Assembly (NCBI GenBank): GCA_013215505.1
Contig: JABSQZ010000003.1
Coordinates: forward strand, 62,001-126,000
Direction: 5' to 3'
Source: Oceanospirillaceae bacterium
GTDB taxonomy: Bacteria; Pseudomonadota; Gammaproteobacteria; Pseudomonadales; Balneatricaceae
Length of the DNA: 64,000 nucleotides
In this document: positions 54,575-62,470 of the stretch, in pieces
How the letters are laid out: every line of letters starts with the position of its first letter
Numbering within the stretch: position 1 is the stretch's first letter
Translations under genes and position numbers: made by a program
The notes under the pieces: model-generated
What the model was told of the DNA's origin: nothing
The model's database searches: none
Seen by the model: only the letters and a program-made list of their open reading frames with translations

Positions 54575-55909
54575 TTAAAAAATATCATCGCTTTCGTGTC
54601 CTAGATTTGATGCAAATAGAGCCCTCAACTTCCCGCCACTTGGCAGCTCATATATCTTTCCAGAGCCTCTATCTGAGCGACCAGTCATAGGAATTTTAAG
54701 AGCAGCCATTGCTTTACCCATTTGGCTCCGTGCTGAGGATACGGAAATTTTCTCAACATTTATATCGGACCAAAATTGGAACATTTGTACTAAGTCAGTT
54801 GATGATATTCTTACTGATCCGCCGAATGCTTTCGGTTTACATAATTCATCATATATATATGCAAGGGCAGGTTTTAAACTTGCGATTTTCTCATCAATCA
54901 AACCTTTGGTGGCAGGCGCTTTATAAGGGTTAAAATTAGTCAGATCAAAATTCAATAAGTGGTGTAGGAAGGAGTCTCCACCATTAGTATCTATTATTTG
55001 ATTTAGCTCACGCCAATAAGCTTCATCATCGGCCCTGTGTATTGAAGGCTCTATCACCAAGAAACGTCTCTCTCGAGTGCCGGCGGAAATTATGCGGTCG
55101 TGATTACCTGCAAAGATAAACCTGGCGTAATTAGGTACAGGCTCAGGGTCTATTCCTTTAAGCTCCAGGCTAAGTGTAGCCTCAGAGATAATTCCTTTGG
55201 CCTTATCGAATACAGCCTTACTGGTGAGATCGACTTCATCGCCAAAGATTAATAAACGTCCTGCTATAACCGAATTAAAGCGGCCCGTTAGTTGATAATG
55301 GCCATTTACTTGGTGGGCATTAGTCCCCAGCATTGTCTTTAAGAGTTTATACAGTGTGCCTTTGCCTGTTCCCTCAGCAGATTTCATTAGTATAGCCACG
55401 GAAGGTTTATGGGAAGGCTTTTGGAATAGATGGGCTAACCAACCTATAAAGTAAGTACTCGCTTTACTGTCGCCACCGCAGAGTACGTCATGTATATGGC
55501 TCAGTATCAAAGAGACATCACCAGGCCTAGGGGAGCAAGGGAAGGGCTGAAAGGTGTTAAATATCTTATTGGGAGCTTTAGACACATCAGGGTAATAGCC
55601 AATACCATCAGGATAGAACTTTTTACCAGACCATTTAAACCAGGCAGCGCCTTGATTCTGCCCTGCTACTTGAGGTTTATGAGCAAAGTAGTTGCCAATA
55701 TCATTTGGTGTTTCAAAAGTCATTTTAAGCCCGTTGATAGGACAGGGCTTATAGGTCATTACTCGATGTTTACCGCCTATTACTACATGGCAATAAATAT
55801 CGTTCATGGATAGCAGCAAGGATTGCTCATCGGAAGTTAATAGCTTGTCACCCACCATACCTAAATTGGTTGGTTCATCTGAGGTGATAATCTTCAAGAC
55901 ATTTGGCAT
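54575..55909 (-). CDS. P4/D5-type replicative helicase (DUF5906, SF3)
   Basis: A 444-residue protein with the superfamily 3 Walker A VAILMKSAEGTGKGTLYKLL near residue 175, Walker B RLLIFGDEVDL, and motif C YARFIFAGNHDRIISAGTRE RRFLV near residue 265, all as in D5-like/DUF5906 helicases of satellites and plasmids. AAGGAGG precedes the ATG, which shares one base with the primase stop (TAATG). With the Toprim protein it forms the split equivalent of the P4 alpha primase-helicase. The iteron cluster directly downstream supports replication of the excised island. Confidence 0.87.
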   Translation of the reverse strand: MPNVLKIITSDEPTNLGMVGDKLLTSDEQSLLLSMNDIYCHVVIGGKHRVMTYKPCPINGLKMTFETPNDIGNYFAHKPQVAGQNQGAAWFKWSGKKFYPDGIGYYPDVSKAPNKIFNTFQPFPCSPRPGDVSLILSHIHDVLCGGDSKASTYFIGWLAHLFQKPSHKPSVAILMKSAEGTGKGTLYKLLKTMLGTNAHQVNGHYQLTGRFNSVIAGRLLIFGDEVDLTSKAVFDKAKGIISEATLSLELKGIDPEPVPNYARFIFAGNHDRIISAGTRERRFLVIEPSIHRADDEAYWRELNQIIDTNGGDSFLHHLLNFDLTNFNPYKAPATKGLIDEKIASLKPALAYIYDELCKPKAFGGSVRISSTDLVQMFQFWSDINVEKISVSSARSQMGKAMAALKIPMTGRSDRGSGKIYELPSGGKLRALFASNLGHESDDIF

Positions 55910-56838
55910 TACGATACCTCCTTAAAGCAATGAGCTAACTGATCTGATACTTCTTTGATTCCAACTACAGCTGCAAGATCGTTAAAATCGGAACCATCAA
56001 GGCCTTTCTGAAAGAGTGGATACACTAATGGTAAGCCAAAAGTTTTTGCTGCGAATTTGCCTTTATCCAATCCAACATTGCTTACTGAACAGTGATCATT
56101 GTCAGCAGCGATCACTAGCTCAATATCAGGCGAGGTGGTAGTTATAGATTTGATAACGGGAAGAAGATTACCTGCATTGAAAGCCACAATTACACATCTA
56201 TTTGTGGCCTGGTGGATAGTAACTCCTGTGGCATATCCTTCACAGACAAAGGCTGCGGTTTGTAGCTCGCCTATGACCGTATAACAGGACTTAACAGCGC
56301 CTCCATACATGAACCGCTTTGTTCCATCAGGAGTAATACTCTGCAGGTTTATGAGCTCTCCCAATGAATTCTGGATAGGAATCAGCAAGGAGTTCTTAAA
56401 TTGTTTTAGCCCAATAGGCTTAATCTGCTTAGCCATTAGATAAGAGTGCTTAATATCTATATAAGGGCTAGCTTTGGTCCATATACAACCGCAGTTAATA
56501 GCTGCCTTTTTTTGTCTGAGATATTTCTCCTTGGCTCTTAGAGCTTTAGTGTGTTCCATTCGGTGTTCATGCTGCTTACGCAGCTTAGGATCCATTTTAT
56601 TTTGAGCGATAGCGCACCAGGTAGTACTTACCGCTCTTTTCCAGCAACCAAAAGCACCGGCGGGTATTTGCCCGCCATGTAAAATATACCAGCCATTCGT
56701 AGTATCTGCTTTATCCCCCTCAACCCGAAAACGATGTATTGCCCCATCATCTATAGGCAGAGCTGGTGGACCTATACCTTCAGCTATCATGGCCTCTTGG
56801 AAGCTAGCGCAGTAGTTATGATCAAATGATTTTTTCAT
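55909..56838 (-). CDS. Toprim-domain primase
   Basis: A 309-residue protein. ATG 56838 is the start because AGGAGGT lies five bases upstream; an in-frame TTG at 56853 does not. An N-terminal domain (EGDKADTTNGWYILHGGQIP, then FGCWKR) precedes a helical part. The Toprim core follows: AAFVCEGYATGVTIHQATNR gives the catalytic Glu (about residue 196), and ELVIAADNDH the metal-binding Asp pair (about 245). It makes primers for the helicase encoded by the next, overlapping gene. It lacks an obvious zinc-finger, unlike DnaG. Confidence 0.83.
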   Translation of the reverse strand: MKKSFDHNYCASFQEAMIAEGIGPPALPIDDGAIHRFRVEGDKADTTNGWYILHGGQIPAGAFGCWKRAVSTTWCAIAQNKMDPKLRKQHEHRMEHTKALRAKEKYLRQKKAAINCGCIWTKASPYIDIKHSYLMAKQIKPIGLKQFKNSLLIPIQNSLGELINLQSITPDGTKRFMYGGAVKSCYTVIGELQTAAFVCEGYATGVTIHQATNRCVIVAFNAGNLLPVIKSITTTSPDIELVIAADNDHCSVSNVGLDKGKFAAKTFGLPLVYPLFQKGLDGSDFNDLAAVVGIKEVSDQLAHCFKEVS

Positions 56839-57151
56839 TACGACCTCCTGCAACTTGCTTGTTAAGCTCTTGTGTCACACTTAAGATCACACAATGCATC
56901 TTCAACTGGTCAATAGCATGGCCTAAGCCAGGAATTGCGCAATTAACGGTAGTTAGCATTAATGTGCTTCCCAGCGTCTCTTCAGAGCCAGCATAAGAGG
57001 CTATTTTGGTGACAAAGGAAGGTATAGCTAAGGGCACTTCAATAGCTTCCCCTGAGCTACCAATAAAATCAGCTAGATCCTCTGTAGGAATCTTGTAAAT
57101 AATTTGAGTAAGAAGGTGGGGGCATGCAGGGTGATTTGTTGTAAGCATCAT
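56822..57151 (-). CDS. Hypothetical protein of the island replication operon (109 residues)
   Basis: GGAGGTG stands ahead of ATG 57151, which overlaps the preceding stop (ATGA), and the end overlaps the primase start by 17 bases. Such coupling supports translation. The chain (LLTQIIYKIPTEDLADFIGS, LGHAIDQLKMHCVILSVTQE) has no motif I recognise. Confidence 0.6.
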   Translation of the reverse strand: MMLTTNHPACPHLLTQIIYKIPTEDLADFIGSSGEAIEVPLAIPSFVTKIASYAGSEETLGSTLMLTTVNCAIPGLGHAIDQLKMHCVILSVTQELNKQVAGGRNEKII

Positions 57152-57519
57152 AAAGCACCTCCAAATTGGAGGTGATTTACTACTGCAAGTATTGGGTGGG
57201 TACTCAAGATAATAGGTTGAGAATAAGACATTACATTTTCCCTAGCTTTATTTAAAGTAGGGTGGATCGGGTATTCGCAAAACAGCACCAAGCTAGGAAG
57301 GCGCAGTGGGGGCTTTTTCTTTGGCTCCCGACACATGCCCTCAAATACAGCAGATTCCATCGACGTGGTGTCAGTAGATTGATTAATACGGGGGTATAGT
57401 TCTCCTGGCTTAGAAGAAGCTTGCGGTTGCTTAATCCTCGAGCATTGTCGGTTGTTTAAGTCGACAAAATTTATACAACTGTCCAAACATTTACTTATCA
57501 ATAGGAAGACTCGTTTCAT
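57148..57519 (-). CDS. Hypothetical protein of the island replication operon (123 residues)
   Basis: ATG 57519 overlaps the Rha-like stop (AATGA) with AGGAG seven bases upstream. The sequence RVFLLISKCLDSCINFVDLN, then RQCSRIKQPQASSKPGELYP is not recognisable; composition is somewhat proline- and serine-rich. Evidence for a real gene is the position and ribosome site only. Confidence 0.5.
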   Translation of the reverse strand: MKRVFLLISKCLDSCINFVDLNNRQCSRIKQPQASSKPGELYPRINQSTDTTSMESAVFEGMCREPKKKPPLRLPSLVLFCEYPIHPTLNKARENVMSYSQPIILSTHPILAVVNHLQFGGAL

Positions 57520-58208
57520 TTTGAAACTCCTTTCAGCCCTTTGGGGCCAGTAAACATTGATAAATGCCCTTCTAACTGGGTTTTAACCGACTTATAAGCG
57601 ATTTTGTGGTCTTGCCCGTTAGCAAGTGCTTGCTTATATACCCTGGATGCTAGAGCCATAGCAGAACCAATCATTAGCCTGATCTCTATTGGCTGCTGTT
57701 GTCGGGTACCTGGGGTTAAACCAAAGACTTTATTTAATAGTTTCTCAAGGTTCATGTGATGAATTTTTGCAGGTGTAGTACTACCCGATTTATTGATGAC
57801 CGCTTGTAAATCTTCATGCACAGCGTGATAAAAGGGTATGTAGTTACCACTTGCCTCAAGCGTGTTCCTGGCTTTATCGAAAGCTTTAATAAGGCCTACC
57901 TTTAACCGCCTTGATTCAGGTGTGTTTGAGGAATAGGTCAGTAGTAATTCAGATTGGGATCTATTTAGCAGAACAAACTTTGTTTCTCTGCCTCCAGACT
58001 TTCGCGTTTGAAACGCGAAAGTACCAAACTCTTCAAAGTCAGATTGATAACGTAATAATAGCGCCAGGACATTCTTATGTTGGTTGTTTAACAGACCGGC
58101 AATAACGCGGCTATCTACTCTGAACTCAAAGCCTACATGCTGTAATTTGATAAGGGATGATTGATTGCTCCCTTCACGGTGACCTATGGTTGGAGAGTGC
58201 ATATTCAT
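57516..58208 (-). CDS. Rha-type phage regulatory protein
   Basis: A 230-residue protein. Residues about 20-115 read FEFRVDSRVIAGLLNNQHKN, VLALLLRYQSDFEEFG and KFVLLNRSQSELLLTYSSNT, the pattern of the Rha (pRha) domain found in prophages and satellites. Some Rha proteins interfere with growth of infecting phage. The rest is helical and unknown. GGAGG precedes the ATG. It follows AlpA by two bases in the same operon. Confidence 0.75.
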   Translation of the reverse strand: MNMHSPTIGHREGSNQSSLIKLQHVGFEFRVDSRVIAGLLNNQHKNVLALLLRYQSDFEEFGTFAFQTRKSGGRETKFVLLNRSQSELLLTYSSNTPESRRLKVGLIKAFDKARNTLEASGNYIPFYHAVHEDLQAVINKSGSTTPAKIHHMNLEKLLNKVFGLTPGTRQQQPIEIRLMIGSAMALASRVYKQALANGQDHKIAYKSVKTQLEGHLSMFTGPKGLKGVSK

Positions 58209-58210
58209 GA

Positions 58211-58405
58211 TTAAGCCTCCAAGCCGGCGGCTTCAATCTGTTCAGTTATCCATCCCTGGATATCGCTTTCTAGCCAACCCTGTAACCTCCCGCCAATTGA
58301 AATAGATTTAGGAAAAGTACCGTCATCCATACGACGATAAATGGTGCTTCTTGATAGGCCTGTTAGGCTTTCTACTTGTGGACGTCTGATAATACGCTTT
58401 GACAT
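58211..58405 (-). CDS. alpA: AlpA-family excisionase/transcriptional regulator
   Basis: A 64-residue MerR-like winged-helix protein: IIRRPQVESLTGLSRSTIYR, then RMDDGTFPKSISIGGRLQGW. ATG 58405 is the start because AGGAGA precedes it and the family begins with this sequence; the frame open to 58471 is extra. AlpA proteins switch on the integrase and excision of P4-like islands. It heads the leftward replication operon. Confidence 0.85.
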   Translation of the reverse strand: MSKRIIRRPQVESLTGLSRSTIYRRMDDGTFPKSISIGGRLQGWLESDIQGWITEQIEAAGLEA

Positions 58406-58501
58406 GCCCTGATCTCCTATTGGTTGATTCAGGACAAATATAAGCGAATTATTTTGAGAAATAGTCCCCAAACCCCCTTATGAAAAAGGGGGTAACCGGG
58501 G

Positions 58502-59602
58502 TTATGGGTATATTTTAGGCCTTCCGCCTGGGTGCGACCTAGAGTCTCTAAGCAGCGTATCTACTGACTCTGCCAAGGTGACCGGGAAGTCGTTTTCTTT
58601 CGTTAACCAATCGATAACATCTCTTCTCTTCGGGGCGGTACGAAGATCATCAGGGTCAAAGCTTGACCAAAATTCATGATTTGCTTGGATGGCAATTTTT
58701 AATCGAGAGGAAGTGTTCTCGTGTAGTTCAATACTAGATTGGGTTTTCAGGGCCGTGTAATAAGAGGGTCTATTTGATTCATCAGAGCTACGCTCATCAA
58801 TATTTACGTTCGTGGCTCTCTCTTTCAGCTTTATCAATTCAGTTGCTTTTATAACTAAAGAGCCTTGGATTGGAAAAGTATCTAGCGGGGGGTATTCGTC
58901 GAATGCTTCTTTATAGCCTTTTGGGGACAGGCTATCGTATCTTCCAATATGGACGTTAGTATATTTTGGCTCCCCTTCTTTCCTTTCAGTGTTTTCTCTC
59001 ATTACCACGAAACCATGATTTGAAGATTCTCGGATTTCAGGTCCGCGAAATGGTCTTTCTAATCTTTTTTTGATGGCTGTATCATTTGACCACAACATTG
59101 GCAGATCCCAAAGTCCATCTACTTGAATAATTTCGTTGTTTAAATATTCAATGACCTGATTATCACCATGAGGAGATCCTTCGTAATCAATATAAGATCC
59201 ATCTTGTGGGGACTCTGAATCTGGAATTATTCTAGAGAAAGATTTATACAGGCTTTTTAGAGTTGTATGATCTTGCTTTGTAAGCTCTTCATCTTCGAGG
59301 TAACGGCGCATAGATTTTTTACTTTTTTCAGTTAAGTGACAGTCCGGAAGTATTAGATATCTAACTGTCTGCCCCTTATAAGTATGTTTCATCCAGACAC
59401 CTACATTTGCATCTGATAATGTGTGAGCGCTCATTTTTAAGCCGAAGACTGGGGTCGGAAAATACAAAGAAAGGGTTAATCCGCCCTCCTGAGCAATATG
59501 GTAGATATCATCAGCTGTAACCTCCTCATCAAACATCTTTGATAGATGTTTTGTGGCTTCTTCAATACTAAAATATTTTTTAAGGCTTAAAAGTTTGCTC
59601 AT
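58502..59602 (-). CDS. Island protein of unknown function (366 residues)
   Basis: ATG 59602 has AGAGGGT eight bases upstream and the text MSKLLSLKKYFSIEEATKHL, which looks like a DNA-binding or adaptor helix pair also seen at the start of many P4-island hypothetical proteins. The middle has PIQGSLVIKATELIKLKERA, and the C-terminus SHPGGRPKIYP. It lies between the integrase and AlpA genes. Function unknown; possibly regulatory. Confidence 0.6.
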   Translation of the reverse strand: MSKLLSLKKYFSIEEATKHLSKMFDEEVTADDIYHIAQEGGLTLSLYFPTPVFGLKMSAHTLSDANVGVWMKHTYKGQTVRYLILPDCHLTEKSKKSMRRYLEDEELTKQDHTTLKSLYKSFSRIIPDSESPQDGSYIDYEGSPHGDNQVIEYLNNEIIQVDGLWDLPMLWSNDTAIKKRLERPFRGPEIRESSNHGFVVMRENTERKEGEPKYTNVHIGRYDSLSPKGYKEAFDEYPPLDTFPIQGSLVIKATELIKLKERATNVNIDERSSDESNRPSYYTALKTQSSIELHENTSSRLKIAIQANHEFWSSFDPDDLRTAPKRRDVIDWLTKENDFPVTLAESVDTLLRDSRSHPGGRPKIYP

Positions 59603-59709
59603 AACATACCCTCTAATGCTAATCCTCATTTGAATCTACCAGCCAAGCGGTGAGGATACCGCTAATTCGGGAGCTACCCTAGGCTGGTAAAACTGGTCAG
59701 AGCTGGTGG

Positions 59710-60933
59710 TTAAGCCCTGTTGAAGTTACCTGTGACAACGTTTTTGGCTAATGCTTTGTCTCTTAATTTGTCCAAGTAATCAGCCCATGCTTGCATCATT
59801 TCAGTTCGTTGCTTTAAGTGTTTGGTGCGGTTGTAAGCTCGACCATTCGGATCTTTTACGGTATGTGCAAGTTGCTGTTCTATCCACTCAATACGATACT
59901 CAAGTATCTCATCTAGTAGAGTTCTAGCCATGGCTCGAAAGCCGTGCGGTGTCATTGTATCGTTATCGTAGCCCATTGATCGCAAAGCTACCCTGACCCC
60001 GTTCTCGGACAGACAACGACTACCACCTCTAGCGGAAGGGAGTAAATATGGGCTGCTGCCATTGTATGCTTTAAGGTTTTCTATTAGTGCTATTGCTTGT
60101 GTACATAAGGGAATTATCAGCTGCTGCTTAGTTTTGCTCGCAATAAGCTCAATCCGATTCTCTTCGTAGTTAATATCAGACCACTTAAGGTGTCTTATCT
60201 CACCGGGGCGGCAAAAGAATAGTGCCGACAAGTGGAGGGCTGTTTTAACCACAATGGTTCCGTTGAAGTTATCTATTGCTACCATCAAGTGGCCCACATC
60301 TCGGGGCTCAGTCAGAGCGGCGTGATGCTTTTTAATGGGTGGCTGTAATGCGCCTTTCAAGTCAGGGGTAGGGTCTCTTTCCGCTCGCCCTGTTGCGATA
60401 GCATATCTAAAGATTTGGCCGGCTATCTGTTTAGTGCGATGGGCTGATTCAACAGCGCCCCTTTTCTCTATAGCCCTGAGAGCTTCAAGTAAAACTGGGG
60501 CGGTGATTTGGTTGATAGGGAGATAACCAAGGGTAGGGAATAGGTCACGCTCCATTCGGCTTTTAACTCTACTCTTGTGCCTTTCTACTTTATTTTTCTG
60601 GTGAATATCAAACCACTCTAATGCAATGGCTTTAAAATTGTTTTCAGTATTCAGTCGTACCTGAGTTTTATCAGCTTTCTTTTTGGCGCTTGGATCGATA
60701 CCTTGATTAAGTAGGAGTTTGGCTTTGCTTTTTTCACTGCGTGCTGTTGATAATTTAACCAGGGGGTACACACCAAGTGAGAATGTTTTTTCTTTCCCCA
60801 AAAATCTATATTTTAAACGCCAGTATTTTGAGCCGTTTTTCTTAACGAGTAAAAACATCCCTTCGCCATCGGATAGCTTGTAATCCTTTTCCTTTGGTTT
60901 AGCGTTTTCTATCTGCTTAGTAGATAGCGGCAT
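59710..60933 (-). CDS. P4-type tyrosine integrase of island 3
   Basis: A 407-residue recombinase, apparently intact. The N-terminal arm-binding domain (DUF4102) reads LSDGEGMFLLVKKNGSKYWR and FSLGVYPLVKLSTAR. The catalytic domain has Arg in FFCRPGEIRHLKWSDI, TPHGFRAMARTLLDE (HxxR) and QLAHTVKDPNGRAYNRTKHL with the last His and the Tyr nucleophile. This full length and order match P4-family integrases that insert into tRNA or tmRNA 3' ends. It is read leftward, away from site D 200 bases upstream, and ends 107 bases from the next gene. Confidence 0.9.
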   Translation of the reverse strand: MPLSTKQIENAKPKEKDYKLSDGEGMFLLVKKNGSKYWRLKYRFLGKEKTFSLGVYPLVKLSTARSEKSKAKLLLNQGIDPSAKKKADKTQVRLNTENNFKAIALEWFDIHQKNKVERHKSRVKSRMERDLFPTLGYLPINQITAPVLLEALRAIEKRGAVESAHRTKQIAGQIFRYAIATGRAERDPTPDLKGALQPPIKKHHAALTEPRDVGHLMVAIDNFNGTIVVKTALHLSALFFCRPGEIRHLKWSDINYEENRIELIASKTKQQLIIPLCTQAIALIENLKAYNGSSPYLLPSARGGSRCLSENGVRVALRSMGYDNDTMTPHGFRAMARTLLDEILEYRIEWIEQQLAHTVKDPNGRAYNRTKHLKQRTEMMQAWADYLDKLRDKALAKNVVTGNFNRA

Positions 60934-60961
60934 AGCTTGAACCCTCTTGGTTGTAGCCTTG

Positions 60962-61023
60962 CTGGGGGTACTAATTTTGTGGATATAACCCTAAAAGGGG
61001 TACATGTACATTAATATACCCCC
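60962..61023. promoter_or_regulatory. G/C-run repeats in the integrase upstream region (possible arm sites)
   Basis: TGGGGGTA (60963), AAGGGGTA (60996) and ATACCCCC (61016) lie in both directions ahead of the integrase start. The TRCCCCC word matches the paired repeats at junctions A, B and C, so they may be binding sites for the integrase N-terminal domain, overlapping its own promoter. Confidence 0.45.
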
Positions 61024-61066
61024 AAGTAATGCGGGATTCAATAGGACGTGCTGGGAAGTTACAGGC

Positions 61067-61100
61067 AAAAAAAAGCCCTTAAACATTGCTGTTAAAGGGC
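61067..61100 (-). terminator. Terminator between site D and the integrase
   Basis: GCCCTTAAAC (61075) pairs with GTTAAAGGGC (to 61100) with one mismatch; the leftward strand has eight T after it. It would stop a transcript coming from an RNA gene at site D before the integrase. Confidence 0.75.
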
Positions 61101-61136
61101 TTTCAGGCATTCCCGGTGACTCTTGGGAACTGTGTG

Positions 61137-61163
61137 TGGTGGAGGTGGCGGGTTTCGAACCCG
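61137..61163 (-). other. Attachment site D: tRNA/tmRNA 3'-end-like sequence
   Basis: On the minus strand the 27 bases read CGGGTTCGAAACCCGCC, then ACCTCCACCA: a T-loop with TTCGAAA, most of its stem, one acceptor strand and CCA. This is how tmRNA (ssrA) or tRNA genes end, and P4-type integrases use them. No body of such a gene is found to the right, so only the duplicated att core is present here. Fourteen of the bases recur at 14551. Confidence 0.7.
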
Positions 61164-62110
61164 TACCCCTGCCAATATGCTAAATCAATCACTTAGCTCT
61201 GAAGGTTGTCTGCCAATAGTCTATCTTAGTAGCAAACTTAGTAGCAAGCTCAGTAGTAAAACACTTCAGGGAATCACTCGAGAAAGGCTCAGCAAGCTTC
61301 TTGCTGGGGAGTACAATACCGTTTTGAGCAGTCAACAGAATTCAGGGTAGATAGGGTTAATGACATGCGTTCGAATAGCTTACTGTAGGTCACAGTATGT
61401 GTACTAGACTATGCAGCGCTGATGTTCCACAAGTAAGGACTCAAGAGCTGCAAGGCTGGAGTCGTGTGTCCATTGCTGATCAGTACGGAGAACAAACTGC
61501 CCTCAGAAGTCTACAAGTAGATCTGTTGAATACGCTTTGATGGTGCTATAAATACCCAAGTGCATGCTCAGAAGTCATAGTGAAATGGTTGTAATCTGTA
61601 CTATTTAGTGGAAGTGCAGGTGTGTACCTTAGTAGTAAGTTATGGCATTGTGGTTCTTTACTTGTCAAAAAAAGTCCTATAATGATATTGAAGACCAGAA
61701 TTATAGGTGGTGTCCGGAAGGTAAAATTCTTTTGTTTTTCTCACGTTGGGAACACTGCAGAAATCGTTATAGATCTAGAAGCTTGAGCATAACTAAGACT
61801 TTAACTGAATTATCATCCATGTACTGTTATTTTATATATAATTACTGGGCTTACATGAAGACTGGGATGGATGCTTAATAAAGTAAAAAGCATAACATAC
61901 AGGAATTAAAGTTGTAATTTGTTGAAACATAAGTGTTTTTCTTAGTTTTCTTGAATTAACAGTACATAGCTATTGACTTTAATAGTCTCCGCTGGCTATA
62001 TGGGGCTATAGATTTTTACTGGCTATTGTGCGGACACAAAATAAAAAGTATAATACGCGCCCCTATGGATTAGGGCTATTCAAAAAGAGATGGACATCAG
62101 TGAGGTCATC
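61164..62110. other. Right of site D, no convincing gene
   Basis: About 950 bases. A 78-codon frame at 61642-61878 has no ribosome site or family. The triplet-like words AGTAGCAA and AGTAGTAA recur near 61228-61260. No tRNA or tmRNA body was found. Confidence 0.4.
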
Positions 62111-62356
62111 ATGTCATATGTTTATATTATTGCGGGATTAGTAAGTCTGTTAATCTCTGTTTATTTTCATTTCAAGTTAAAAGACCAAGCATCAATTGTA
62201 AAGGCGGAGAAGCGCCTTATCGAAACTGGTGCAATAGTTGGTGGATCCTGCGTGCGACATGGCATGGTAATTACAAGTGAAGGATCTCTTATTCCTGATC
62301 AAAAGCCTACCGCAAACTATTACTCTCGCCTCCGTAACGTTAGCGCTAGCACTTAA
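62111..62356 (+). CDS. Small single-helix membrane protein
   Basis: An 81-residue protein with one N-terminal membrane helix (YVYIIAGLVSLLISVYFHF) followed by a charged soluble part (AEKRLIETGAIVGGSCVRHG). GTGAGG stands ahead of ATG 62111; an ATG seven codons upstream is also possible. A strong terminator follows. No family recognised. Confidence 0.5.
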   Translation: MSYVYIIAGLVSLLISVYFHFKLKDQASIVKAEKRLIETGAIVGGSCVRHGMVITSEGSLIPDQKPTANYYSRLRNVSAST

Positions 62357-62392
62357 CTATACAATTCTACTCTAAGCGAGTAACCATATAAG

Positions 62393-62419
62393 ACCCGATA
62401 ACTTTATCGGGTTTTTTTT
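62393..62419 (+). terminator. Intrinsic terminator
   Basis: ACCCGATA (62393-62400) pairs with TATCGGGT, followed by eight T. It ends the small membrane-protein transcript. Confidence 0.85.
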
Positions 62420-62470
62420 GATTAATTGTTCATGTAAAAATTCTGCTTTACAATAAGGAGTTAGCCCGTA

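Noticed and set aside
61137-61560. A complete tmRNA or tRNA gene to the right of site D
   Set aside because: The T-arm and CCA end are present, but the bases to the right contain no acceptor 5' strand, anticodon arm or tmRNA tag frame, so only the attachment core is claimed.
61642-61878. 78-codon frame right of site D
   Set aside because: No ribosome site, unusual composition and no family recognised.
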